From Carettochelys insculpta (taxonomy: Eukaryota > Chordata > Testudines > Carettochelyidae): 64,000 nt of DNA. Where the stretch lies: the NCBI RefSeq assembly GCF_033958435.1, contig NC_134167.1, forward strand, positions 9,956,001-10,020,000, in the 5' to 3' direction. Shown here piece after piece: positions 49,901 through 54,520 of this stretch (the stretch's first letter is position 1; every line of letters starts with the position of its first letter). The notes under the pieces were generated by a model. It was not told the origin of the DNA. It saw nothing but the letters and a program-made list of their open reading frames with translations, and searched no databases. A program made the translations under genes and the position numbers.

Positions 49901-51196
49901 AGTACCTGATGGCGACCTTTGTCAATGTGTACATTGCAAGCTTTATCAGGTACTGTTTATTGCTTCATGGCCACACTTAGCAGCCCCAAAGATCTTAATG
50001 TAAATGCACAAGAACAAAAGATGGGAGGGGAAGGAGACTGTGTCTTGCTTTGTGCTGCATGGCAGAAGAGGAACAGTGTCTGTCTCCCTCAGTTTTGAGG
50101 CCTGTGTCCTATCCCCTGATATGTGCTGCCCTTCCTGGGCTCGTCAGAGCATACACAAAGGAATAACTCTTTCCCATGCCTAGAGTAGTAGCACTGGGCC
50201 TTTGCAGATCACTGTATAACTCAATGGAAGGGGAAACCATTAGACTGGGTGCCGGGGGCAGTTTTATTTGAATTTATGTAGATTTTTGGATTTTAGGGGA
50301 CCTTCTCTTGGGGTGTGGGAGAGGGAGAATAATTTCTTCCAGCGATTTGAAATTTCAAGACGCTTTTCACATTTCACTTCCTTGTATTGCTTTCCTCACT
50401 TACAAAATGGAGAAAAGCAAGCAGTCCTGTGGCACCTCAGAGACTAACAAAAATTTATGAGGTCCTGAGCTTCTCAGGATAGGTCTGCACAGCAAAGTCA
50501 TTTTGAAATAGCAGTCGCTATTTTGAAATAACTGTGAGTGTCTACACAAGGCAACTGCTGTTTCAAAATAATTTTTGAATAGTGGATACCTTATTTTGAA
50601 GTAGGTAAATCTCATTCCATGAGGAGTAGCACCTATTTCAAAATAGGGGCTGTGTAGACATGGAGTAGAGCCTGTTTTTGAAATAAGCCATAGTGCGTCC
50701 AATGGCTCTATTTTGAAATAAGCTCTATTGTGTGTAGACACTGAGCTGACCGCTGTTTTGAAATGTGTTGTGTGTAGCGGTGCTATTTCAGAAATAATGT
50801 TGCTGTGTAGACATAGCCCATGGTGCGACAGGACTGCTTGCTGTTTTTAAAGTTACAGATTAAAGCAGCTACCCCCTCCTCTGACTATAAAATGGAGGTG
50901 AGGGAAAGAGGCTGGGATCCTTTGTGAAATGCTAAGCAATGGGAACACTGCTTAAGGAGCTTTACAGTTAGGCATATGTTTTTTCTGAATCTGAGTTCAG
51001 ACAACCTGATTCTTGGGGCCTGGAATTGGGATTTGGTGCCAACCATTCTTTCTTTGGTTGTTGCAGGGGTCCTAACCCAAGCAAGCTGATCCAGCAGCTT
51101 TTAACTCTGCGGCCAGACCAACAGGTCCATATTTTCAACACATTAAAGGCGCACCTTGTTGATAAGGGTATTCTGGCCAATTCTGAGGATGCATAG
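7897..51196 (+). CDS. CDS2: CDP-diacylglycerol synthase 2 (phosphatidate cytidylyltransferase 2), 13 coding exons
   Basis: The enzyme makes CDP-diacylglycerol from phosphatidic acid and CTP in the ER membrane, the precursor for phosphatidylinositol. Coding exons: 7897-7959, 35899-36041, 36907-37003, 38000-38097, 39656-39795, 42770-42828, 43394-43476, 44340-44427, 46040-46108, 47968-48120, 49230-49349, 49846-49949, 51067-51196. The total is 1347 nt, 448 codons plus stop, close to the 445 of human CDS2. A hydrophilic acidic N-terminus (1-75) is followed by several membrane segments from residue 76 on. The cytidylyltransferase signature spans exons 11 and 12 (about residues 362-388): [12 protein letters not shown], then [11 protein letters not shown] with His380, Gly381, Gly382, Asp385 and Asp388. 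All splice sites are GT/AG and every junction keeps the frame. Paralogue CDS1 is excluded by sequence feel and by the PCNA neighbour. Confidence 0.97.
8652..8670. repeat. Poly-T tract
   Basis: Uninterrupted run of about 19 T, likely a simple repeat or an A-tail of an unrecognised minus-strand insertion. Confidence 0.7.
9439..9461. repeat. (TG)n followed by G-run
   Basis: Short TGTGTGTG tract running directly into ten G. A small, potentially polymorphic simple repeat. Confidence 0.8.
11200..11345 (+). repeat. Unclassified interspersed repeat, copy 1
   Basis: Shares about 145 bp with 22955-23100 in the same orientation. Common blocks are AAGGATTTGCTTGAAAAATA, GTTTATTAG, AAGTTCT/TTAGTTCT, GCTACAGT or CACTACAGT and TGATTATAAA. 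I do not recognise the family. Confidence 0.65.
14524..14784. repeat. TIR element of the TCTACAC/TCGATCT family, copy 1
   Basis: About 260 bp with imperfect inverted ends (GGGTATGCCTACACTTAC against the complement of AGTATAGATCTGGCTT) and internal AAGGTCGATCTTCCAGGG and TCGATTCCAGATCGAATTTT modules. The same family is at 31077-31373 in the opposite orientation. Probably a nonautonomous DNA transposon; superfamily not assigned. Confidence 0.5.
15187..15275 (+). repeat. Penelope-like tail, decayed
   Basis: CTGAAGG, hairpin, GAAAGCTCATGA, then CCAATAAATTTGTTAGTCTTTAAGATGC. Same family as 2870-2968; here the GAAA core is kept but the last A of the CTGAAGA core is G. Confidence 0.6.
16115..16408 (+). 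mobile_element. Tigger-like MITE, copy 1
   Basis: About 295 bp beginning TA|CAGGTTGAAACTCTCTAGTC and ending in GATTAGAGAGATTCAACCT, so it has long inverted ends. Internal text such as GACCTGACCAGTGCTG and CAGGACTGGTGGCTG is shared with four other copies. The CAGGTTGA start with TA flanks resembles mammalian MER2/Tigger ends. Confidence 0.7.
16682..16904. repeat. Multi-hairpin foldback element
   Basis: The ends GGCCGTTTCC and GGAAATGGCC are inverted. Inside are perfect 13-bp (16722-16734 with 16756-16768) and 14-bp (16781-16794 with 16800-16813) inverted repeats. Probably a foldback-type nonautonomous DNA element. Confidence 0.6.
19302..19400 (+). repeat. Penelope-like tail, decayed
   Basis: CTGAAGC, a stable hairpin (GTGGGTTTTACCCAC), AAAAGCTCATTAGTC, then a TTTTTTTAGTCTTGTGGTGC tail. 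Same family as 2870-2968. Confidence 0.55.
22663..22920 (+). other. Unidentified open frame of 85 codons, no ATG start in frame at its 5' end
   Basis: Open from the stop at 22660-22662 to the TAA at 22918-22920. The deduced peptide contains [20 protein letters not shown] and DNFIQPL at its end. Codon use looks protein-like, but I recognise no family, and I see no convincing splice sites. It could be a decayed transposon ORF or retrocopy, or chance. Confidence 0.25.
22955..23100 (+). repeat. Unclassified interspersed repeat, copy 2
   Basis: Second copy of the repeat at 11200-11345, same orientation, starting AAGGATTTGCTTGAAAAATA. Confidence 0.65.
23371..23673 (+). mobile_element. hAT/Charlie-like MITE, family B copy 1
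   Basis: About 303 bp, starting CAGGGGTCAGCAACC and ending TTGCTGACCCCTG, a near-perfect terminal inverted repeat. The flanks GTGTAGAG and GCATAGAT are a degraded candidate 8-bp target duplication. The same family is at 45314-45525 in reverse. Confidence 0.75.
24111..24295 (+). mobile_element. hAT-type MITE, family A copy 1
   Basis: 185 bp, starting CAATGTTCCCTCTAA and ending TTACAGGATACACTG (inverted ends). It is flanked by a perfect 8-bp duplication ATGGGCAG (24103-24110 and 24296-24303), the hallmark of hAT transposons. Internal CTAATCAGCTGGGTGGCACC is shared with the other copies. Confidence 0.85.
24304..25493. other. CDS2 intron 1 segment, nothing recognised
   Basis: No gene, RNA or classifiable repeat recognised; a short A-run lies near 25071. 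Confidence 0.5.
25494..25840 (+). mobile_element. hAT/Charlie-like element
   Basis: About 347 bp with inverted ends (CAAGGGTATGCAAAGT and TTTGCTCACCTCTG). The flanks GTATAGGA and GCATAAAC only partly match. Related in style to the CAGGGG-ended elements at 23371 and 29766 but with a different interior. Confidence 0.55.
26659..26935 (-). mobile_element. CR1 LINE 3' end
   Basis: Begins GAATCATAGAATACTAGAAC, the complement of the CR1 3' terminus. It continues with TCATCTAGTCCAGTCCCCTG and TATTTCCAATGATGGAGATT, classic CR1 3' UTR blocks read in reverse. Confidence 0.85.
26945..27035 (+). repeat. MIR-like SINE fragment
   Basis: GGGCAAGTCTCTTAGCCTCTCCATGCTTCAGTATCTGCAG-type sequence (split text) resembles the core/3' part of MIR SINEs. 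Confidence 0.45.
27215..27317 (+). mobile_element. L3/CR1-type LINE, left part
   Basis: Sense L3/CR1 text (GTGACTAGGGAAGCGTTTAT, then a degraded AGGGGTCACC block), cut by the TIR element at 27318 and continuing at 28028. Confidence 0.6.
27318..28027. mobile_element. CpG-rich modular TIR element (710 bp) inserted in an L3 LINE
   Basis: Ends GGCTGCGTCTACACGTG and CACGTGTAGACGTAGCC are inverted. A 3-bp repeat CAG flanks it (27315-27317 and 28028-28030). Rejoining the flanks restores the LINE reading order. Both ends are built from repeated ACTTCGAAGTAGC/CATCGAAATAGC-like and GTCTACACGTG modules, while the centre (27550-27790) is unrelated GC-rich sequence. No transposase is visible, so it is nonautonomous. 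The superfamily is not assigned. Confidence 0.65.
28028..28206 (+). mobile_element. L3/CR1-type LINE, middle part
   Basis: Sense L3 blocks AAGCAGGTTTAATGCAAAC, TGTGGAACTCACTGCCA and ATAACTTCATGGAGGAGTGG. Split on the left by the TIR element and on the right by a CR1. Confidence 0.75.
28207..28640 (-). mobile_element. CR1 LINE nested in the L3 LINE
   Basis: Antisense CR1 3' end: GGAAGGGACCTCGAGAGGTC, then TATTTCCAGTGATGGAGATT, then CAATGCAGAGTAGAGCAGAA. The L3 LINE resumes after it. Confidence 0.8.
28641..28795 (+). mobile_element. L3/CR1-type LINE, right part
   Basis: L3 3' end resumes with ACCAGAAGCTGGAAGGGG and ends with TATGACCCAGCATTGCAG and TTCTTATGTCC. Confidence 0.7.
29120..29300 (-). 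repeat. CR1/MIR-like fragments
   Basis: AATAGAATCATAGAAAAGG resembles the reverse of a CR1 3' end. It is followed by TTTTGCAGCTTGGGAATTGA, AAATGATTTACATGAGGGCA and TTTCTGACTCTTAATCCAGC, which resemble a reversed MIR SINE. Confidence 0.5.
29425..29590 (-). mobile_element. CR1 LINE 3' fragment
   Basis: CACAGAATCCTAGGGCTGAA, GGTCATCGAGTCCAGCCCCC, then GGAAGGAGATTCCAT, typical antisense CR1. Confidence 0.8.
29766..30175. mobile_element. hAT-like element with perfect 8-bp target duplication
   Basis: 410 bp, starting CAGGGGTTGACAACC and ending GGTTGCAGACCTCTG, near-perfect inverted ends. It is flanked by CTTTTGGG at 29758-29765 and 30176-30183. The AT-rich interior has no transposase ORF, so it is nonautonomous. 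Confidence 0.85.
30184..31076. other. CDS2 intron 1 segment, nothing recognised
   Basis: T-rich tracts near 30190-30320; otherwise no gene or classified repeat. Confidence 0.5.
31077..31373. repeat. TIR element of the TCTACAC/TCGATCT family, copy 2
   Basis: Same family as 14524-14784 in the opposite orientation, with GTAAGTCGATTGCAGGTA and AGGTCGATCTTCTGCATAGT near its ends. Degraded. Confidence 0.45.
31500..31595 (+). repeat. Unclassified repeat pair, copy 1
   Basis: GGGAGAATTCTATGGAAATC, then AGGCAAATGCAGAATCA and GCAATCTC, closely matching 35145-35240 in the same orientation. Family not recognised. Confidence 0.55.
31800..31910. repeat. MIR-like fragment
   Basis: TTTGCAAACTGAAGCTCAGC and GGCAGAGTTTGGGAATAAGA resemble MIR SINE 3' text (reverse sense). 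Weak. Confidence 0.35.
32053..32246 (+). mobile_element. hAT-type MITE, family A copy 2
   Basis: CAGGGTTTCCTCTAA start, TTAGAGGGAATACTG end. The interior has GTGGATGTGCACCACCAATG and CTAATCAGCTGGGTGGCACC. No clear target duplication. Confidence 0.75.
33018..33326 (+). mobile_element. Tigger-like MITE, copy 2
   Basis: CAGATTGCACATCTCTAGCG start preceded by TA; ends CCAGAGAGTTTCAAGCTG. Interior GACCTGACCAGTGCTGAACC and AGCCAGGACTGGTGGCTG as in other copies. Confidence 0.75.
34590..34645. repeat. Fragment of the TCGATCT TIR family
   Basis: GGGAGATTGACCTTGAGCGG and GTTGATCTTTCAGGGGAGTG resemble one end of the element at 14524. Too short to classify firmly. Confidence 0.35.
34905..35115 (+). repeat. 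tRNA-derived SINE
   Basis: Head AGCAGTGTGGTCCAGTGACC and GAACGCTGGACTTGCAGTCA resembles a tRNA-derived A-box half. The tail has GGGCAAGTCTCCTTCAGTC and TGTAAGCTCTCTGAGATGCG. This style of tRNA-derived SINE is typical of turtles. Confidence 0.7.
35145..35240 (+). repeat. Unclassified repeat pair, copy 2
   Basis: Matches 31500-31595 in order and orientation: GGGAGAATTCTGTGAAAATC, GAGGACAGGCAAATGCAGAA, GGCAATCTC. Confidence 0.55.
35899..36041 (+). CDS. CDS2: CDS2 coding exon 2
   Basis: 143 nt encoding [20 protein letters not shown] through NRALSNLSS and two bases of an Arg codon; the acidic, Ser-rich cytosolic N-terminus. Acceptor TTGTGCAG, donor GTAACA. Confidence 0.97.
36353..36545 (+). repeat. 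tRNA-derived SINE in CDS2 intron 2
   Basis: GAGGTAGCGTGGCCTAGTGG head, AGTTTGAATGCCAGCTCTGC (B-box region), then CATTTCCGTGTCTCTAAAG tail. Same style as 34905-35115. Confidence 0.7.
36907..37003 (+). CDS. CDS2: CDS2 coding exon 3
   Basis: 97 nt encoding [20 protein letters not shown] and following residues; the first membrane segment. Acceptor ATCTAG, donor GTAAGT. Confidence 0.97.
38000..38097 (+). CDS. CDS2: CDS2 coding exon 4
   Basis: 98 nt encoding [20 protein letters not shown] through RTLS plus two bases of Trp. Acceptor TTTTTGCAG, donor GTAAGT. Confidence 0.97.
38620..38799 (+). mobile_element. hAT-type MITE, family A copy 3 (CDS2 intron 4)
   Basis: CAGGGTTCTCTCTAA start, TTACAGGGAACTCTT end, internal GGATGTGCACCACCAGTAGA. 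Flanks CACCCAAG/TTTCCAAG partly match. Confidence 0.75.
39015..39615 (+). mobile_element. CR1 LINE 3' end with reverse-transcriptase C-terminal remnant
   Basis: Sense CR1. An open frame at 39144-39530 (128 codons, possibly in frame from further upstream) reads [16 protein letters not shown], then [32 protein letters not shown] and DRHLSGMI. This is the conserved C-terminal tail of CR1-type ORF2. It is followed by the CR1 3' UTR (GATGACCCCTTGAGGTCCCT) and the TTCTGTGATTC terminus. The catalytic part of the polymerase is absent, so it is a 5'-truncated dead copy. It lies in CDS2 intron 4 in the gene's orientation, ending about 40 bp before exon 5. Confidence 0.9.
39656..39795 (+). CDS. CDS2: CDS2 coding exon 5
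   Basis: 140 nt encoding [20 protein letters not shown] through FALYLT. Acceptor CTCTGTCCACAG, donor GTAACT followed by a poly-T run. Confidence 0.97.
39969..40160 (+). repeat. tRNA-derived SINE in CDS2 intron 5
   Basis: GGGCAGGATGGTCTACTGGT head, CAGGTGCAGTTCCCTGCCTG, then AGTAGAATGGGGATAATAGC tail. A Tigger-like copy begins immediately after it at 40164. Confidence 0.75.
40164..40490 (+). mobile_element. Tigger-like MITE, copy 3 (CDS2 intron 5)
   Basis: TA|CAGGTTGAGCATCTCTCG start, CGTTCAGCTTG|TA end: inverted termini with exact TA flanks at 40162-40163 and 40491-40492. About 327 bp. Confidence 0.85.
40880..41015 (-). repeat. Penelope-like tail, minus strand
   Basis: Antisense copy: GCAGATACAGACTAATATGG end, GACTCCTCTTTGTTTC, TTAGTCTTTAAAGTGCCACT. 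The upstream part has a degraded hammerhead-like CTGGTGAAGTGG hairpin. Related subfamily of 2870-2968. Confidence 0.6.
41722..42014 (-). mobile_element. Tigger-like MITE, copy 4 (CDS2 intron 5)
   Basis: Opposite orientation to copy 3. CAGGATGTACCTCTCTAAT start, AGAGAAGTTCAGCTTG end, TA flanks at 41720-41721 and 42015-42016. Confidence 0.85.
42202..42384 (-). mobile_element. hAT-type MITE, family A copy 4 (CDS2 intron 5)
   Basis: CAGTGTTCCCTGTAA start, TTAGAGGGAACACTT end; candidate target duplication CATGCAGC / GATGCAGC (7 of 8). Reverse orientation relative to the other copies. Confidence 0.8.
42770..42828 (+). CDS. CDS2: CDS2 coding exon 6
   Basis: 59 nt encoding [20 protein letters not shown] (first Gly split with exon 5). 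Acceptor TTCCCACAAG, donor GTGAGA. Confidence 0.97.
43394..43476 (+). CDS. CDS2: CDS2 coding exon 7
   Basis: 83 nt encoding [20 protein letters not shown] and NLFEGMI, a hydrophobic membrane segment. Acceptor TCTTCCAG, donor GTGAGT. Confidence 0.97.
44340..44427 (+). CDS. CDS2: CDS2 coding exon 8
   Basis: 88 nt encoding [20 protein letters not shown] and FFGRTPLIK. The CNDIMAY stretch is a strongly conserved motif of the family. Acceptor TTCTAG, donor GTGAGT. Confidence 0.97.
44600..44790 (+). mobile_element. hAT-type MITE, family A copy 5 (CDS2 intron 8)
   Basis: CAGGGTTCCCTCTAG start, TTCCAGGGAACACTT end; target duplication TTAACAAC / CTAACAAC (7 of 8). Confidence 0.85.
45314..45525 (-). 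mobile_element. hAT/Charlie-like MITE, family B copy 2 (CDS2 intron 8)
   Basis: CAGAGGTCAGCAACC start, CACTGACCCCTG end. Interior is the reverse complement of 23371-23673 (AGGAGGACTATTAGAGACTT, CAGTGGCACT). Flanks AACTAAAT / GGCTAAAC partly match. Confidence 0.75.
46040..46108 (+). CDS. CDS2: CDS2 coding exon 9
   Basis: 69 nt encoding [20 protein letters not shown] and [12 protein letters not shown] is a conserved cytidylyltransferase motif. Acceptor CATCTACAG, donor GTAGGT. Confidence 0.97.
46109..47967 (+). other. CDS2: CDS2 intron 9
   Basis: A 1859-bp intron with no repeat or gene that I can classify. Confidence 0.6.
47968..48120 (+). CDS. CDS2: CDS2 coding exon 10
   Basis: 153 nt encoding [20 protein letters not shown] through LQPIIGW. 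The CPVEFNND and DYNIP segments fit CDS2. The acceptor is CAACCAAG, an AAG rather than the usual CAG; donor GTAGGG. Confidence 0.96.
48550..48733 (+). mobile_element. hAT-type MITE, family A copy 6 (CDS2 intron 10)
   Basis: CAATGTTAATGCTAA start, ACTTACAGGAAACATGG end; candidate target duplication CCTGGGAG / TCTGGGAG (7 of 8). Interior CTAATCAGCTGGGTGGCATT. Confidence 0.8.
48734..48870. repeat. Old amniote repeat fragment
   Basis: GTGCTAGTCACTGTACAGAT, GCAGTCCATGCCCCAAGGAG and CAACAGACGGATATAGAGG resemble a common ancient amniote repeat tail (CTGTACAAACACAGAAC-type); class uncertain. Confidence 0.4.
49230..49349 (+). CDS. CDS2: CDS2 coding exon 11
   Basis: 120 nt encoding [20 protein letters not shown] through KRAFKIK, the first half of the cytidylyltransferase signature. 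Acceptor TGTCTGCAG, donor GTAGGA. Confidence 0.97.
49846..49949 (+). CDS. CDS2: CDS2 coding exon 12
   Basis: 104 nt encoding [20 protein letters not shown] through ASFI plus two bases of Arg; carries the HGG and DRFD signature residues. Acceptor GCATAG, donor GTACTG. Confidence 0.97.
50402..50466 (-). repeat. Penelope-like tail, left arm
   Basis: Antisense tail GCAAGCAGTCCTGTGGCACC and AGAGACTAACAAAAATTTAT. It is opposed to a sense piece at 50826-50880, with a TIR element between them. Confidence 0.6.
50475..50820. mobile_element. TIR element of the CTACAC/GAAATAGC modular family (CDS2 intron 12)
   Basis: About 346 bp. CAGGATAGGTCTGCACAGCA start against TGCTGTGTAGACATAGCCCA end. The interior repeats TTTTGAAATAGC-like and GTGTAGACA modules in both directions. 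Same design as 27318-28027, but without its GC-rich centre and with CpGs decayed to TG/CA. Confidence 0.6.
50826..50880 (+). repeat. Penelope-like tail, right arm
   Basis: GACAGGACTGCTTGCTGTTT, then AAGTTACAGATTAAAGCAGC and TACCCCC, the terminal part of the tail family in sense orientation. Confidence 0.55.
51067..51196 (+). CDS. CDS2: CDS2 coding exon 13 and stop codon
   Basis: 130 nt encoding [20 protein letters not shown] through [11 protein letters not shown], then TAG at 51194-51196. Acceptor TTGTTGCAG. The last residues differ from the mammalian TSTTEDE-like tail. Confidence 0.97.
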
Positions 51197-51828
51197 ACAT
51201 CCAGGCATTTGGAACCAGACTGAAAAAGACGGCAAGTCCTCCAAGGAAATCCCAGCTCGCCTGACTTGAGAAAATAACAAGGCCTCATTTCACTTTTTTT
51301 TTTTTATTTCATTGTAAATGTTTGCATTTGTGGGGTTCTGTTTTTTTTATATGTATTTATATGGCTTTGGTTAAAATAAGCAAATTGGAGATTGCAGCTG
51401 GAAAGAAATGAAGAACTGAAGGGGCCGTTAGGGCGAAGATGTCTGGATCTGTGTGGCCGCTCTTGTCTTCACCACTCCTAGGGCACATGACCATGCTCTG
51501 TCTGTCAGAGATTGTCTCAACAGAGAGAGCAGCTCTATGGGTGGTATCAGTGTAGGCTAGAGAGTGGACTGGTGTAGGGTAGGGAAATTAGGGACCTGTT
51601 GTTATCCACTGGTGGCATCTGCGTCGGTGATGAATCTGAGTCCTCATTTCCCTCGTATAATCATATCCTGGGTGTGCATAGAACTTGTTGGAGGTTTCTT
51701 TGCAGAAAGCTCATCAAATCTGAAGGATATATTTGCCCTAAACCTGCTACATAAGATCCACACAAGAAGACCTACATGTACACTTTGACTTGCCCTCTTT
51801 GTAGTACCTCCCATTTCAGCAAACATTT

Positions 51829-51834
51829 AATAAA
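51829..51834 (+). terminator. CDS2: Proximal poly(A) signal of CDS2
   Basis: AATAAA about 630 bp after the stop codon, the first candidate for a short mRNA isoform. Confidence 0.5.
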
Positions 51835-52242
51835 GTAGACTTTAAATGTTTTTTACTGTGCCATTTACATAAAAATAGACCCACCTCATCTTTGGATCAG
51901 GGACAGGAATACAGAAAAGGGAATGCGTGAGGTACAAGTTGCGTCAAAGTTGAATCAAATAGCTTGTTTTAAAAAAGTATTCATGTTTTATTTAAGAAAT
52001 CCTACTGAGTAAAAACAAGCTTTTAAAAATTATTTGTTCACTTTTTCATAGCTTCTTTTCCACCCAGAGCATTGTATTATATGTAATATAATTTTTAAAC
52101 ATAAAAGCATGAAAACATCTCTTGAGTAGGAAATACCACACGCTGATATTTTGGCTGTTTGGAGAGCTATCATTCACTGAACTTTATTTTCCTGTTTCGA
52201 AGTGCAGAGGGGATAGCACCCAACTGGCTCAGCTGTTTGTTT

Positions 52243-52312
52243 TTGTGGGGTTTTTTGTTTTTTTTTTTTTGTTTTGTTTTGTTTTTTGTGTTATGTTTTT
52301 TGTTTCCTGGTT
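52243..52312. repeat. T/GT-rich low-complexity tract in the CDS2 3' UTR
   Basis: T-rich run with interspersed G (TTTTGTTTTGTTTTG and similar). Simple sequence; possible origin of length polymorphism. Confidence 0.75.
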
Positions 52313-52554
52313 TGGGGAGGGTTATATTTTGTTGTTCAGGGATCATGTCTGCCTATGATGTATTACTTGAGTTCAAGACATCATGCTGCTGAGATTGCGT
52401 ATCCATTGGGCTTTTCAACTTCCAGGCTTTTCTCCTTTTTCCATCACTGACTCAATCTTGTTTTATGTATATTGCACTTAATGTTTGAAAACATTTGATA
52501 TTTCCCTCTATTTGACTTCAAACATACCATAAGTTTTTTTTTGTTTTTTTTTTA

Positions 52555-52560
52555 AATAAA
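52555..52560 (+). terminator. CDS2: Second poly(A) signal cluster of CDS2
   Basis: AATAAA within a run of overlapping AATAAA-like hexamers (52553-52571). Confidence 0.45.
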
Positions 52561-54419
52561 TAAAAATAAATGGAAACTCCCATCAAACTGGCTTCAGAGG
52601 TTTCCAAGCTTCAGGAACGATGATTTGTGATCTAAGAGCACAAAAGTGCATTTTAGTAGTGGGTCATATCAACACTGTCATATACTAGGGGATTGTTTCT
52701 TTTACTGTGACTTTTCTCTGTAGTTTGGGTACAAGCCAAGCTGTGATGAGAAATACCGTTTTACATACTTGTTGAACCTGGGGCACAATTGACAGTGGTG
52801 GATAATAGAGAGATGATGCTGTTGTTGTCATGAAAGCACGTCACTGTCCTTAGTTTTCAGTGCAGATCTATATTTGAAGTTAGGTAATATAGCAACCGAA
52901 AATAAAAGTACCTGAGATCATTCTTTGTGCTTTACTCCATAGTCTAATGCCACCATTGCTTCCACATACCTCCAGTGGACTTTTGTCTTGATACCTGCTG
53001 CTTCCACTTCTCCCTGTGGTAGAGTTGCAGAGGTTCATATCCACGGTGCTACCCCAAACTAATTATCTGATCAAAAGCAAAATGGTGCTGAGAGGATATT
53101 AAGCCCCAGTGACATGCAAATTAAGGCTCAGATTCTGCATCATGAAGGACATCCTCAGCTAAATTTGAGGGTGCTCAAAAAATTGCAGGACTTAGCTCTG
53201 TTTCTGTGGCCCCAATTCAGAGTAGTAGCAAAGCATTTTTGCTTAATTTTTAAGCAGATGTTTTCCTGAACTGGAGACTTAGAACCCAGTACTGATTCCA
53301 CTGAACTCCATGGTTTCAGAGGAGATCTAGGAGGGTGTGTTTAAACTTTTTCTCCCTTAGCTAATTCAGTTTTCTTCTTTTAGGGTGGAGCGGGCAGTAT
53401 TTGGCATAACAAAAGTTTCTTCTGATTTGGTTACTTCCTGTCTGATACCAATATGTCTGCCAGAATTCTTGCATCTTGCTGTGAGCAGATGTTCGTTATC
53501 AAGCCGGGCTACAATACTATGTATTAAATGTAATGACAATGCATTGATCTTTATGCGGGTGGAACCCATTCACCTGTTTTCATGTGAGAATTTGATCTTC
53601 CCCCTTCATCAGTTCTACATTTTTCACATTTTTTTACATAATTATTAAGCATGAATTTTTGAGGAAGCTTAAACTGTAGAGTTGGGTTTTCTTGATGCTG
53701 TTTTTTAATGCTCATTGTGAACACTGGAGGGCATAATGTGTTTAAATGTTTGCATGCTCCTACAAGATAGGTGTAATTAGATATGGGGATGGCTCTAACT
53801 TTCTTGACAAGATTGCTTCAAGATTGAGAAGGATGCAGAAGCAGAGGGAATGTATGAACCGTGGCTTGAAAAAAACAGCAAAGTAAAACACTTACCTTCA
53901 AAGCTGTAAGGAATCCTGATGAATTAATTCTACAGGTAAAGGCTCTAATAAGAGCTTTTACTTATTAGCATGCTTTGTTGCAGATGGCTCTGACTCAGTA
54001 GTTCTCATGCGGCAGGAAGTGTACAGTAGTGTAACAACCAAGGGGACTATAGGAAAACATCCCGTGTATGGTAGACAGAAGTTGAGAAGTATCAGAGGCA
54101 GAATTCTCTTCTATTCTGCATAGTTCTGTGCTGAGCCTGTCCTCGTTGTGCAAATCCCATTCCTTTATTAAAAGTCCCTTGTTTCTCCCTGCCAGCTCCC
54201 ATACACTCTATAGTTTAATTTCATAGTAGAATTTGGCCTGAAACAGGTTTATCAACCAGAGAATTTCAGCCTATGTATGGTTACAGCACTGCTTCAAAGC
54301 AAATGCAGGTAATGCTAATGCCTAGCTTTAAAACAATACATTCTTAATCCCCCTAGGGGCTGGTAGTTTGCCCCAAGGGGTTCAAATTGGCAATCCCAAA
54401 ACGAGGCCACTTTTGGAAA

Positions 54420-54520
54420 CTCAAGGTTAAGTGACTTGCCCAAGGCTATGGAGGAGATGGTAGTTAATGTGTGAGCAGGGGATTAAAAACACTGGAGTTA
54501 CAGGATTTGAGTTCTGGTCT
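54420..54520 (-). repeat. MIR-like SINE fragment in the CDS2 3' UTR
   Basis: GGTTAAGTGACTTGCCCAAG followed by a degraded GAGTTCTGGTCTG, the reversed MIR 3' text common to amniotes. Confidence 0.5.
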
